The notes beneath the pieces are model-generated. The model worked only from the letters and a program-made list of their open reading frames with translations, did no database searches and was not told the origin of the DNA. This document shows, piece after piece, positions 16,859-25,687 of a DNA stretch of 64,000 nucleotides. Position numbers and translations under genes: made by a program. Location of the stretch: contig NZ_JAXMOR010000024.1 of the NCBI RefSeq assembly GCF_034669705.1, forward strand, positions 5,613-69,612, read 5' to 3'. The first letter of the stretch is position 1, and every line of letters starts with the position of its first letter. Origin of the DNA: Marinovum sp034669705 (GTDB lineage Bacteria > Pseudomonadota > Alphaproteobacteria > Rhodobacterales > Rhodobacteraceae).

Positions 16859-18769
16859 TTGATGCATCATTCCGCCAGACATCTGACAGACCTGACCCAG
16901 GCCGGGCTGAACCTGATCCAGCAGGCGCTTTCGATCTACGGCCGCGACCTGCGACTGGTGCAGTGCAACCGCCGCTTCCGGGAGATGTTTCACCTGCCCG
17001 AAGCGCTGGTCACCCCCGGCGCGGATTTCGGCGAGACCCTGCATCATCTGGTGGCCTCCGGCGAATACGGCGAGGTCTCCGATCCGCAGGACTTCGTGGC
17101 CATCCGTGTCGAACAGGCGCGCGCCTTCGAGCCGCATTACATGGAGCGCCGCCGTGCCAACGGCCGCTGGATCTCGGTCGAGGGCGCGCCGCTGCCGCAG
17201 GGCGGCTGGGTCACCGTCTATACCGACATCACCCGCACCAAGGAGCAGGAGCAGCTGTTGCGCACCCGCTCGGAACTGCTGTCGGAAGAGGTTCTGAAAC
17301 GCTCCGAACAGCTTGCCGCCACCAACCGCCAGCTGGCTTCGACAATCAGCGCGCTGGAAGAGACCCAGCGCCAGCTGCGCGCGATCGAGGCGCGCACCCG
17401 TCTGACCACCGAAATGATGCCGGCGCATATCGCGCATGTGGATTCGAGCGGCCACTACACCTATTCCAACCAGCGTCTGACCTCGGTGATCCCTGGCCGC
17501 CCCTCGGACATCGTCGGCATGTCGATCGCCGAGGCGCTGGGGCCGGACGCCTTTGCCAAGGTGCAGCCGCACCTCGCCGCGGCGCTGGCCGGCCAGCCCT
17601 CGACCTTCGAGTTCACCGATGCCCCGAGCCTGCGCCGCATCCGCGCCTCGTTCACCCCCGATCAGCACGAGAACGGCGTCTACATCCTGTCGATGGACGT
17701 CACCGAAGAGACCCAGACCCGCGTCGCCCTGCAGCAGACCCGCCGGCGTGAGATCGCGGCGCAGTTGACCAGCGGGCTGGCGCATGATTTCTCCAACCTG
17801 CTGACCATCATCCTCGGCATGCAGTCCAAGCTCGGCCGGATGCCCGATCTGCCGGCCGATGCCGCGCCGCTGATCAGCGCCACGCTCAGCGCCGCCCGGC
17901 GGGGTGGCACGCTGCTCGGCCGGATCGCCGACATGACCGCCAGTCGCCGCAACCAGCCGGTGCCGGTGCGGATCGAGCCGTTTCTGCAGGAACTCGCGGT
18001 GCTGGCCGGCCCCAGCCTGCCGCCCGGCGTCACGCTGCGCCATGCCGCCGATGTGCCCGGCGCCATCCTGCTTGACCCCGGCATGCTGCAGGATTCGCTG
18101 CTCAACCTGATCCTCAACGCCCGCGATGCCTGTGGCATGGCGGGCGAGATCGAGATCACCGCCCGCGCCGATGCCGCCACCTGGCTCAGTTTCGAGGTCC
18201 GCGACACCGGCCCCGGCTTTACCGAGGCGGCGCTGCGCCACGGCGCCGAGCCGTTCTTTACCACCAAGGGCGGCGAGGGTTCGGGCCTGGGCCTCGCCAT
18301 GGTCTATGACGCCACCAAGCTGGCCGGCGGCGACCTGAAGCTGGCCAATACCGAAACCGGCGCGCAGGTGCTGCTACGCCTGCCATTGCGCCCGGCGCCA
18401 GAGGTCGAACCGGCCGCGCCGGGCATGGTGCTTCTGGTCGAGGACAACGCCGACCTGCGCGGCACCATCCGCGACATGCTGACCGGGCTCGGCTGGCGGG
18501 TGGTCGAGGCCGCCTCGGTCAGCGAGGCGCAGGCGCTGATCGCCGGCCTGCCGGAGATCACCTCGGTGCTCACCGACATCCAGCTCGAGGGCGGCGAGAC
18601 CGGGCTTGACCTCGCCGCCGGCTGCGAGGTGCCGGTGGCGCTGATGACCTCGCTGCCCGGCGATCACGCGCAGCACCGCGCCGCCGCGGCGCTGGGCCCG
18701 GTGCTGCGCAAACCCTTCAGCGCCGGCGAGCTTGCCGCCGCCCTGGGCGAAAGACGGGACGCCGCATGA
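16859..18769 (+). CDS. Hybrid PAS-domain histidine kinase with C-terminal receiver
   Basis: 636 residues, no membrane segment, so cytoplasmic. PAS-7-like domain (about 10-125), coiled coil (125-185), second PAS (185-290), HisKA with phosphoacceptor histidine in GLAHDFSNLL (H309), HATPase_c with NLILNARDA, RDTGPGF and GEGSGLGLAM, then a receiver domain (522-632) starting VLLVEDN with phosphoacceptor D573 and LRKPFS. It starts 36 bases after the ethylene-receptor-like gene and overlaps the response regulator by 4 bases, so the three are probably one transcript and one pathway. Confidence 0.9.
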   Translation: MMHHSARHLTDLTQAGLNLIQQALSIYGRDLRLVQCNRRFREMFHLPEALVTPGADFGETLHHLVASGEYGEVSDPQDFVAIRVEQARAFEPHYMERRRANGRWISVEGAPLPQGGWVTVYTDITRTKEQEQLLRTRSELLSEEVLKRSEQLAATNRQLASTISALEETQRQLRAIEARTRLTTEMMPAHIAHVDSSGHYTYSNQRLTSVIPGRPSDIVGMSIAEALGPDAFAKVQPHLAAALAGQPSTFEFTDAPSLRRIRASFTPDQHENGVYILSMDVTEETQTRVALQQTRRREIAAQLTSGLAHDFSNLLTIILGMQSKLGRMPDLPADAAPLISATLSAARRGGTLLGRIADMTASRRNQPVPVRIEPFLQELAVLAGPSLPPGVTLRHAADVPGAILLDPGMLQDSLLNLILNARDACGMAGEIEITARADAATWLSFEVRDTGPGFTEAALRHGAEPFFTTKGGEGSGLGLAMVYDATKLAGGDLKLANTETGAQVLLRLPLRPAPEVEPAAPGMVLLVEDNADLRGTIRDMLTGLGWRVVEAASVSEAQALIAGLPEITSVLTDIQLEGGETGLDLAAGCEVPVALMTSLPGDHAQHRAAAALGPVLRKPFSAGELAAALGERRDAA

Positions 18770-19473
18770 GTGACGCGCCGCTGATCACCATCCTCGACGA
18801 CGAGCCAGAGATCCGCCGTCTGCTGGCCGAAACGCTGGAGGAGGCCGGCTTTCGCACCCTCAGCTTTGGTCGCGCCACCGAGTTCGAGGCCGCGCTGCGC
18901 CGCACCACGCCGGATGTCTGCCTGGTGGACCTCAGCCTGCCGGACCGCGACGGGCTGTCGCTGGTGCACCGGCTGGCGCTGGAGCAGGGCGCCTCGGTGA
19001 TCATCATCTCGGGCCGGGCCGAGGTGCAGGACCGGGTAATCGGGCTCGAGCTTGGGGCCGACGACTACATCATCAAGCCCTTCGATCCGTCAGAGGTGGT
19101 GGCCCGCATCCGCGCCCGTCTGCGCGCCGCACGGCCAGCGGTGCAGGCCGGTCGGATCGCGTCTTTCAGCGGCTGGCAGGCGGATTTCGACGCCTATACC
19201 CTGCGCAACGAGGCCGGCGACGTGGCGAGCTTTTCCCATGCCGAGGGGGCGGTCTTGCGGATGTTTCTCGAAAGTCCCGGCCGGCTGATCACCCGCCAGC
19301 AAATGCAGGAGACGCTGGGTGGTGCGGCTGGCGAAAGCTTTGACCGGGCGATGGATGTGCGGATCTCGCGGCTGCGCACCAAGCTTGGCGAAGACCCCAA
19401 GACCCCGCGGCTGATCAAGACGATCTACGGCGCCGGCTATATCTTTCTGGGCGAGGTCAGCTGGCGTCAGTAG
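18766..19473 (+). CDS. OmpR-family response regulator
   Basis: 235 residues. Receiver domain with acidic DDE (11-13), phosphoacceptor D55 (CLVDLSLPD) and K104 (YIIKPFD), then a winged-helix DNA-binding domain (about 135-230) ending in the RLRTKLGEDPKTPRLIKTI recognition segment and YGAGYIF. ATGA overlap with the hybrid kinase gene indicates translational coupling, making it the likely output of that kinase. Target genes are not visible; the divergent acyl-CoA synthetase/transporter cluster is one candidate by proximity. Confidence 0.92.
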   Translation: MSDAPLITILDDEPEIRRLLAETLEEAGFRTLSFGRATEFEAALRRTTPDVCLVDLSLPDRDGLSLVHRLALEQGASVIIISGRAEVQDRVIGLELGADDYIIKPFDPSEVVARIRARLRAARPAVQAGRIASFSGWQADFDAYTLRNEAGDVASFSHAEGAVLRMFLESPGRLITRQQMQETLGGAAGESFDRAMDVRISRLRTKLGEDPKTPRLIKTIYGAGYIFLGEVSWRQ

Positions 19474-19634
19474 TCCAGGCCGAGCCCGAGGCGCAGCGCC
19501 GGCAGCAAGGTCGCGGCCAGGATGCCGACGATGCCGCCGACGATCAGCCGGATCGGCGGCCGGCCCAGCCGTGGTCCGGCCAGTCCAAGCACCCCGCAGA
19601 CCAGCGCATAATAGGTGACGGTGATGAGGTCCAT
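19467..19634 (-). CDS. Small two-helix membrane protein
   Basis: 55 residues from ATG 19634 (MDLITVTYYALVCGVLGLAG, then PPIRLIVGGIVGILAATLLP). Two hydrophobic helices are joined by a short RPPIR loop. It converges on the response regulator gene and shares 7 bases with its 3' end. I do not recognise a function. A coherent hydrophobic pattern and start support it as a real gene of a type often left unannotated. Confidence 0.6.
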   Translation of the reverse strand: MDLITVTYYALVCGVLGLAGPRLGRPPIRLIVGGIVGILAATLLPALRLGLGLDY

Positions 19635-19753
19635 GGTCCGAACCTAGCATGAAAATCGCACGAATTCAGCCTTTTGCCGCAGAGCGAGCGGCAACAACGA
19701 CCTCACATGTGATATGCTGGGCCATGGTTGGCTGACTTGAAGGGGAGAATCCG

Positions 19754-20152
19754 ATGACGACCCTGGAATTCTACACCGCGCTCAGCGCGCTCTGGATCGC
19801 CCTCGCCTGGGTGCCCTATATCCTCGACCGGCTGGCGGTGCGCGGGCTGATGGGGGCGCTGGGCAATTACGACCCGCAGGCGATCCCGCAGTCGGACTGG
19901 GCGCAGCGGGCGATGCGGGCGCACACCGTCGCGGTCGAGAGCTTCGTGGCCTTCGCGCCACTGGCGGTGCTGGCGATGATCCGCCTGCCGGAGGACGGCT
20001 ATCCCGGGCTGCTGGCGTTGACCTATTTCATCGGCATTGCGGCGCATTACATCATCTATTGCCTCGGCATCCCGGTGCTGCGCACCCTGGCCTTTGCCCT
20101 TGCGGCATTTTCGACCCTGGGGCTGGGCCTTCGGGTGCTGGGCGTTTACTGA
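19754..20152 (+). CDS. MAPEG-family membrane protein
   Basis: 132 residues with four membrane helices. The pattern WIALAWVPYILDR, RAMRAHTVAVESFVAFAPLA and YFIGIAAHYIIYCLGIPVLR is that of small bacterial MAPEG proteins (membrane-associated eicosanoid/glutathione metabolism superfamily), in particular the RA..AH.N..E motif, here with AVES. The AGGGGAGAA ribosome site 6-9 bases before the ATG supports the start. Bacterial members have no defined substrate. A single-gene unit; the next gene starts 113 bases later. Confidence 0.85.
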   Translation: MTTLEFYTALSALWIALAWVPYILDRLAVRGLMGALGNYDPQAIPQSDWAQRAMRAHTVAVESFVAFAPLAVLAMIRLPEDGYPGLLALTYFIGIAAHYIIYCLGIPVLRTLAFALAAFSTLGLGLRVLGVY

Positions 20153-20265
20153 AGCCCTGCGCGGCCGGTTCGGCGTGGTGCCGGCGTCACGCCGCGCGAC
20201 CTTCATTGATGTTTAAACCCTGTTCGCGTATTGTTCGCTTGCGTCACGGGGACGGGATACGCAAC

Positions 20266-20907
20266 ATGTGCGATATGCAAAACGAAGCAGCTCAAGATCT
20301 GGCGGGATTCCTGGATGGCCAGACATTCGGCACCGTGCTGGCCGACCCGCCCTGGCGGTTCACCAACCGCACCGGCAAGGTCGCGCCCGAACACAAGCGG
20401 CTGGCGCGCTATCCGACGCTCGATCTCGATGCGATCTGCGCGCTGCCGGTGGCCGACCACCTGATGGATGCGGCACATTGCTATCTCTGGGTGCCGAACG
20501 CGCTGCTGCCTGATGGTCTGCGGGTGCTCGAGGCTTGGGGCTTCGAGTACAAGTCGAACCTGATCTGGCACAAGATCCGCAAGGACGGCGGCTCTGACGG
20601 GCGCGGGGTGGGGTTCTATTTCCGCAATGTGACCGAGATCGTGCTGTTCGGCGTGCGCGGCAAGAACGCCCGCACCCTGCCGCCCGGCCGGCGCCAGGTG
20701 AACATGATCCAGACCCGCAAGCGCGAGCATTCGCGCAAACCCGACGAGCAGTACGAGCTGATCCAGGAGTGCAGCTGGGGGCCTTATCTCGAGCTCTTCG
20801 GTCGCGGCGTGCGCGAGGGCTGGACGGTCTGGGGCAACCAGGCCAGCGACGACTACAAGCCCGACTGGAAGACCTATTCCTACAACTCCTCGGTCGCCGC
20901 CGAGTGA
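20266..20907 (+). CDS. MT-A70-family DNA adenine methyltransferase (putative R-M modification enzyme)
   Basis: 213 residues from ATG 20266 (MCDMQNEAAQDLAGFLDG). Contains the N6-adenine catalytic motif DPPW (residues 27-30) in VLADPPWRF, the CYLWVPNALLPDGLRVLEAW segment, and the C-terminal ELFGRG-R-GW-VWGNQ that contacts S-adenosylmethionine in this family. A longer in-frame start at about 20208 is possible. It converges on a BglII-type endonuclease gene 240 bases downstream, which suggests it protects the host genome from that enzyme. Target site not readable from sequence. Confidence 0.85.
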   Translation: MCDMQNEAAQDLAGFLDGQTFGTVLADPPWRFTNRTGKVAPEHKRLARYPTLDLDAICALPVADHLMDAAHCYLWVPNALLPDGLRVLEAWGFEYKSNLIWHKIRKDGGSDGRGVGFYFRNVTEIVLFGVRGKNARTLPPGRRQVNMIQTRKREHSRKPDEQYELIQECSWGPYLELFGRGVREGWTVWGNQASDDYKPDWKTYSYNSSVAAE

Positions 20908-20910
20908 TCC

Positions 20911-20977
20911 CGCGTCCCGGACCTGATCCGGGACCTCCTGTCGGGCGAAGAGGCCCCGGATCAGGTCCGGGGCGGCG
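20911..20977. repeat. REP-like element, family I (two copies)
   Basis: Two palindromes in the spacer between the convergent methyltransferase and endonuclease genes. One is GTCCCGGA / TCCGGGAC with loop CCTGA; the other is GCCCCGGA / TCCGGGGC with loop TCAGG. The second stem base pair switches T-A to C-G between copies while pairing is kept. Confidence 0.8.
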
Positions 20978-21084
20978 ACAGTGCGGGCCGGCCCTTCCGC
21001 CGCGTACTCCGCCCACAGACAGTCTTGGTTGATCGCGCTGTTCCGCCGAAGGTCATTCGTCTCTCGGGTGCCGCCGCATGATCT

Positions 21085-21112
21085 CCCGTCCCGGACTTGA
21101 TCCGGGACCTCA
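21085..21112. repeat. REP-like element, family I (single copy)
   Basis: GTCCCGGA / TCCGGGAC stem with loop CTTGA, followed by CCTCA. It lies 35 bases before the stop of the BglII-type endonuclease gene and may act as part of the convergent transcript ends. Confidence 0.75.
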
Positions 21113-21147
21113 TCGCTGGCGGGGCGCGATCTGTGCCCGCGGCCCCC

Positions 21148-21933
21148 TCACGCCTCATCCTCCGGCCAGAGCCAGCCCTGTTCGATCTGGCGCGCCGGTT
21201 CGTCGAAGGTCACCCGCTCCACCCCGATGCCGATCAGGATCAGCGGGCAGGGGTTGCCGACGCCACGCCGCACCCGGTCCTGCAGCTTGTCCCAATGTGT
21301 GCTGGCGGTGCCGAACTTGTCGGCCACGAAGGCCTTGGCAAAGGCCGCCCGGTAGCCCAGCCCGGTGCGCATCAGCCGCGTCACGATCTCACGCTGCCGG
21401 GCGGTGCGCTCTTTCATGTCAAAGACCGCCAGCCCCTCTTCGCTGTCCACCCCCTCGGCCGCCAGCCCGGCGATCACCAGATCGGTCATCCCCTCCTGCA
21501 GCGAGGCGCCACGGGTCACCACCACGCCGAAGCTGATCGCCGAGAGCGCGTGCAGCCGCTGGAAATTCTCGAGATCGCGGTCGAAGAACGGGTCCTTGTT
21601 GTTCCACTCGATCTCCAGCGCGACGGTGCCGTTGCGGCCGCGCCGCACGTGGTCGATCTCGTGGCTGATCGCCTCGCGCTCGATGCCGTCGATGGTGGCG
21701 CGCTGGATGAAGTTGTGCTTGTGCCAGCCCTTGGCCGCCAGGTCTCGGCGCAGCCGCTGGGTCGAGCCCGCCTCGCCGCCGCCAGAGGCGATCAGGTCCT
21801 GTGCCGAGATCCGGAAGCTCTCGAGCGCGCCGCAAAGCTCGGCGATCTCCTCGGGGAAATCATGCGCGACGATGGCCTCCGCATGGTTGGTGGCGGCGAC
21901 CTGATAGCCGATATCCCTGAGGCGCTGAAACAT
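21148..21933 (-). CDS. BglII/BstYI-family type II restriction endonuclease (putative)
   Basis: 261 residues. The central segment EIDHVRRGRNGTVALEIEWN followed by NKDPFFDRDLENFQRL matches the conserved core of BglII/BstYI-family endonucleases; candidate metal-binding residues are D94, E107 and E109. The rest (FGVVVTRG, then a dimer helix region) also fits. Paired with the convergent MT-A70 methyltransferase. Characterised members cut AGATCT or RGATCY, but I would not assign a site here. The gene ends inside a region of family I repeats. Confidence 0.78.
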   Translation of the reverse strand: MFQRLRDIGYQVAATNHAEAIVAHDFPEEIAELCGALESFRISAQDLIASGGGEAGSTQRLRRDLAAKGWHKHNFIQRATIDGIEREAISHEIDHVRRGRNGTVALEIEWNNKDPFFDRDLENFQRLHALSAISFGVVVTRGASLQEGMTDLVIAGLAAEGVDSEEGLAVFDMKERTARQREIVTRLMRTGLGYRAAFAKAFVADKFGTASTHWDKLQDRVRRGVGNPCPLILIGIGVERVTFDEPARQIEQGWLWPEDEA

Positions 21934-21976
21934 GCGCCGACCCTAGGGGCGGACCGGCGCAAAGACAATCGCGCCG

Positions 21977-24742
21977 CTACTCCGCCGCCACCGTGCCTTC
22001 GGCCTTCTCCACCTTGACCGCCGAGAACTTGAACTCCGGGATCTTGCCGCAGGGATCGAGCGCCGGGTTGGTCAGGATGTTCGCCGCCGCCTCGACATAG
22101 GCGAAGGGCAGGAACACCATGTCGGGCGCAATCGCCCGGTCGGCCCGCGCCATCACCGTGATCGTGCCGCGCTTGGTGGTCAGCCGCACCAGTCCGCCGG
22201 GCTCCACACCCAGTTTGCGCAGGGTCGATGGGTGCAGCGAGCAGTTGGCCTCTGGCTCCACCGCGTCCAGAACCCGCGACCGCCGGGTCATCGAGCCGGT
22301 GTGCCAGTGTTCCAGTTGCCGCCCGGTGGTCAGGATCATCGGATACTCCGCATCCGGCACGTCATCCGGCGCGACGATACTGGCGGGCGTGAACTTGGCC
22401 CGTCCCTCGGCGCGCGGGAAACCGTCCGCAAAGACCACGGGCTGGCCCGGATCGGTTGCCGACAACGAGGGGTACATCACCACGTTCTCCGCCTCGAGCC
22501 GGTCCCAGGTGATATTGGCCAGAGACTTCATGGTGAGCTTCATCTCGTCGAAGACCGCGCGCGGGCTGTCATAGGTCCAGTCCAGCCCGCAGCGTTTCGC
22601 CAGCGCCACCGTGATCGCCCAGTCCTCGCGCGCCTCGCCCGGGGGGGCGACGGCCGGCCGGCCCATCTGCACCTGCCGGTTGGTATTGGTGACGGTGCCG
22701 GTCTTTTCATAGAAGGCCGAGGCCGGCAGGATCACATCAGCGTAATTCGCCGTTTCGGTCAGAAAGATGTCCTGCACCACGAGGGTGTCGAGCTTGGCCA
22801 GCGCGTCGCGGGCGTGCTCGACGTCCGGGTCCGACATCGCCGGGTTCTCGCCGAGGATGTACATCGCCCTGATCTGGCCGTCGTGCACCGCGTCCATGAT
22901 CTCGACCACGGTCAGCCCCTTCTGCGCCGGCAGGTCGGCGTCGCCCCAGATCTCCTGAAAGGCCGAGCGCACGCCGTCATCCTCGACGCTCTGGTAATCC
23001 GGCAGGAACATCGGGATCAGCCCGGCGTCCGAGGCGCCCTGAACGTTGTTCTGGCCCCGCAGCGGGTGCAGCCCGGTGCCCGGCCGGCCGACATGGCCGC
23101 ACATCAGCGCGAGGCTGATCAGGCAGCGCGAATTGTCGGTGCCGTGGATATGCTGCGAAATCCCCATGCCCCAGAAGATCATCCCCGCTCTTGCGCCGGC
23201 AAAGGTCCGCGCCACGTCGCGCAGCACCTCGGCTTCGATGCCGCAGACCTCGGCCATCTTCTCGGGCGGGAACTGCGCCAGATGCGCCTTCTCGGCCTCC
23301 CAGTTTTCGGTGAAGGCCTCGATATACTGCCGGTCATAGAGCTCTTCCTCGACGATCACATGCATGATCGCGTTGAGCATCGAGACATCGGTGCCGGGGC
23401 GGAACTGCAGCCTGTGGCTGGCGTGCCGCTTCAGGCCCACGCCGCGCGGGTCCATCACGATCAGCTTGCCGCCGCGCTTGGTGAACTGTTTGAAGAAGGT
23501 GGCGGCAACGGGATGGTTCTCGACCGGGTTGGCGCCGATCACGATCGCCACATCGGCGTTTTCGATCTCGTTGAAGGTGGCGGTCACGGCGCCACTGCCC
23601 ACGTTCTCCATCAGCGCTGCGACGCTCGAGGCATGGCAGAGCCGGGTGCAGTGATCGACGTTGTTGTGGCCGAAGCCCTGCCGGATGAACTTCTGGAACA
23701 GATAGGCCTCTTCGTTGGTGCATTTGGCCGAGCCGAAGCCCGCCACCTCGCGCCCGCGGCCCTTCAGCCCGTTGGCGGCCGCGTCGAGCGCCTCCTCCCA
23801 GGAGGCTTCGCGGAAATGCGCCTGCCAGTTCTCCGGATCGACGTTCAACCCCTTCTCGGGCGCATCGGCGCGGCGGATCAACGGCTTGGTCAGCCGGTGC
23901 GGGTGGTGGATGTAGTCGAAGCCGAAGCGCCCCTTGACGCAGAGCCGCCCCTCGTTGGCCGGGCCGTTCACCCCGTCGACATATTTGACGCGGCCGTCCT
24001 TGACCTTGAGCGAGACCTGGCAGCCGACGCCGCAGAACGGGCAGACCGAGCGCACCTCCTGGTCGAAATCGGCGCTGTCGCCAATCTGGGCGTCATCGAC
24101 CACCGAGGCCTCGATCAGCGCGCCGGTGGGGCAAGCCTGCACGCATTCGCCGCAGGCGACGCAGGTGCTCTCGCCCATGGGATCGTCGAAATCGAACACC
24201 GGATAGGCATCATGGCCGCGCCCCGCCATGCCGATCACGTCGTTGACCTGCACCTCGCGGCAGGCGCGGACGCAGAGGTTGCACTGAATGCAGGCATCAA
24301 GGTTGACCCGCATCGCCACGTGGCTGTCATCGAGCAGCGGAATCCGCCCGGCCTCCAGCGTCGGCAGCCGGCTCTCGGAAACGCCGGCCTGATCGGCCAT
24401 GTCCCAGAGATGCGAGGAGGCATCATGCGCCGCCGCGCGCTCGGGCTGGTCGGCCACCAGCATCTCGATCACCATCTTGCGGGCCGATTGCGCCCGAGCC
24501 GAATCGGTCGTGACTTTCATTCCCTCGGCAGGCTCCCGGATGCACGACGCCACCAGCGTGCGCTCGCCCTCGACCTCGACCATGCAGGCGCGGCAGTTGC
24601 CGTCGGGGCGATAGCCCGGGGCCGGCTTGTGGCACAGATGCGGGATCACCAGGCCGCGGCCATGGGCCACCTCCCAGATGGTTTCACCGGGCTGCGCCTC
24701 GACCTCGCGGCCATCGAGGGTAAATCGGATCGTGTCGGACAT
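21977..24742 (-). CDS. Formate dehydrogenase-type alpha subunit (molybdopterin oxidoreductase)
   Basis: 921 residues. An N-terminal [2Fe-2S] ferredoxin domain (residues 1-80, cysteines in HLCHK, NCRAC and ASC), the NuoG-type histidine/cysteine segment, two [4Fe-4S] clusters (CIQCNLCVRAC and CVACGECVQACP), the MopB [4Fe-4S] motif CPFCGVGC, the catalytic region CTRLCHASSV with the likely Mo-ligating Cys, and a C-terminal molydopterin-dinucleotide-binding domain (MILTTGRQLEHWHTGSMTRR). This matches NAD-linked FdsA/FdhF-type subunits. No fdsB, fdsG, fdsD or fdhD is adjacent, so the electron partner must lie elsewhere or it works alone. Substrate formate is the most likely but not proven. Confidence 0.85.
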   Translation of the reverse strand: MSDTIRFTLDGREVEAQPGETIWEVAHGRGLVIPHLCHKPAPGYRPDGNCRACMVEVEGERTLVASCIREPAEGMKVTTDSARAQSARKMVIEMLVADQPERAAAHDASSHLWDMADQAGVSESRLPTLEAGRIPLLDDSHVAMRVNLDACIQCNLCVRACREVQVNDVIGMAGRGHDAYPVFDFDDPMGESTCVACGECVQACPTGALIEASVVDDAQIGDSADFDQEVRSVCPFCGVGCQVSLKVKDGRVKYVDGVNGPANEGRLCVKGRFGFDYIHHPHRLTKPLIRRADAPEKGLNVDPENWQAHFREASWEEALDAAANGLKGRGREVAGFGSAKCTNEEAYLFQKFIRQGFGHNNVDHCTRLCHASSVAALMENVGSGAVTATFNEIENADVAIVIGANPVENHPVAATFFKQFTKRGGKLIVMDPRGVGLKRHASHRLQFRPGTDVSMLNAIMHVIVEEELYDRQYIEAFTENWEAEKAHLAQFPPEKMAEVCGIEAEVLRDVARTFAGARAGMIFWGMGISQHIHGTDNSRCLISLALMCGHVGRPGTGLHPLRGQNNVQGASDAGLIPMFLPDYQSVEDDGVRSAFQEIWGDADLPAQKGLTVVEIMDAVHDGQIRAMYILGENPAMSDPDVEHARDALAKLDTLVVQDIFLTETANYADVILPASAFYEKTGTVTNTNRQVQMGRPAVAPPGEAREDWAITVALAKRCGLDWTYDSPRAVFDEMKLTMKSLANITWDRLEAENVVMYPSLSATDPGQPVVFADGFPRAEGRAKFTPASIVAPDDVPDAEYPMILTTGRQLEHWHTGSMTRRSRVLDAVEPEANCSLHPSTLRKLGVEPGGLVRLTTKRGTITVMARADRAIAPDMVFLPFAYVEAAANILTNPALDPCGKIPEFKFSAVKVEKAEGTVAAE

Positions 24743-24892
24743 GCGTAAGGTCTCCCGTCTTCCGCTGGGTTAGACCATGATCGCGACCCGGGGTCAGGGT
24801 CAATCCCGACACCTGCCACGGAATATGCGGCGCGCCGTGTTTCCGATAGAGACCTCCCGCCCCCTATTGCTGCCACTTGCGGGCGGGACGCG

Positions 24893-24971
24893 ACGCTCCC
24901 CCTTCATCTTGCCCGGGGCTCCGCCCGTTCGGAGGCTCCCGCACTTCCCCCCGGCGCCAAGGCCCGCTACT
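24893..24971. repeat. GC-rich intergenic repeat, family II
   Basis: Located between the formate dehydrogenase-type gene and the histidine phosphatase gene. Shares TTCATCTTGCC, GGAGGCTCCCG and CAAGGCCCGC with the copy at 13128-13203. The remaining part of this 257-base spacer (24743-24999) shows no convincing gene. Confidence 0.6.
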
Positions 24972-24999
24972 CAGAAAGAAAACTGCGCAAAGGCCCCGC

Positions 25000-25650
25000 A
25001 TGACCCACATCACCCTCATCCGCCACGGACAGGCCAACACCCACGCCACAACGGCCGCGGATTACGACAAGCTTTCCGATCTCGGCAGCCAGCAGGCCCG
25101 CTGGCTCGGCCAGTACCTGCGCGACACCCAGGCCAGCTTCGATCACGTCTGGGCCGGCGACATGTCGCGCCACCTGGCGACCGCGCGCGGCATGGGCCAC
25201 ACGGCGCCGCAGATCGACCCGCGGCTCAACGAGTTCGACTATTTCACCCTCGCCCGGCTGGCCGAGCTGGAAAAGGACCTGCCCGCGCCGCAAAGCCCCG
25301 AGGAGTTCGCCAGCAACATCCCCCGACTGATGGAATTCTGGCGCGAGGATGCCTTTGCCGACGCGCCGGAGCGGTTCGCGGATTTCGAAGGGCGGGCGCA
25401 GGGCGCGGTCGATGACATCCTCAACGCCGGCGGCCGGGCGCTGGTGATCACCTCTGGCGGGCTGATCTCCATGGTGCTGCGGCAGGTGCTGCGGCTCGAG
25501 ATCCCCGAGATGACGCGGCTGATGTTCCTGCTGCGCAACTCTTCGGTGACCGAGATCGAATATGTGCACGGCCACCTGATGCTTTCGGTCTACAATGCGG
25601 TGCCGCACCTGGCGGCGCCCGACCGTGCGCATGCGCGAACGTTCATCTGA
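25000..25650 (+). CDS. Histidine phosphatase family protein (phosphoglycerate-mutase-like)
   Basis: 216 residues from ATG 25000 (MTHITLIRHGQANTHA). The catalytic RHG motif (residues 8-10) and the later acid/base and second-histidine regions (NEFDYF, ALVITSGGLISMVLR) are those of branch 1, although the usual GH of the second motif reads SG here. Longer in-frame starts run into the family II repeat and are rejected. It precedes the saccharopine dehydrogenase pair by 37 bases on the same strand. Specific substrate unknown. Confidence 0.82.
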   Translation: MTHITLIRHGQANTHATTAADYDKLSDLGSQQARWLGQYLRDTQASFDHVWAGDMSRHLATARGMGHTAPQIDPRLNEFDYFTLARLAELEKDLPAPQSPEEFASNIPRLMEFWREDAFADAPERFADFEGRAQGAVDDILNAGGRALVITSGGLISMVLRQVLRLEIPEMTRLMFLLRNSSVTEIEYVHGHLMLSVYNAVPHLAAPDRAHARTFI

Positions 25651-25687
25651 CCGCGCGCAGGCGCTGACGTCTAACCAAGGAGAGGCC

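Noticed and set aside
20059..20265. Longer start for the MT-A70 methyltransferase
   Set aside because: The extension overlaps the MAPEG gene in another phase and encodes Arg/Pro-rich sequence unlike the family.
22232..24748. Very long plus-strand open frame opposite the formate dehydrogenase-type gene
   Set aside because: The product is a histidine- and arginine-rich shadow without domains; the minus strand carries all cofactor motifs of a molybdenum enzyme.
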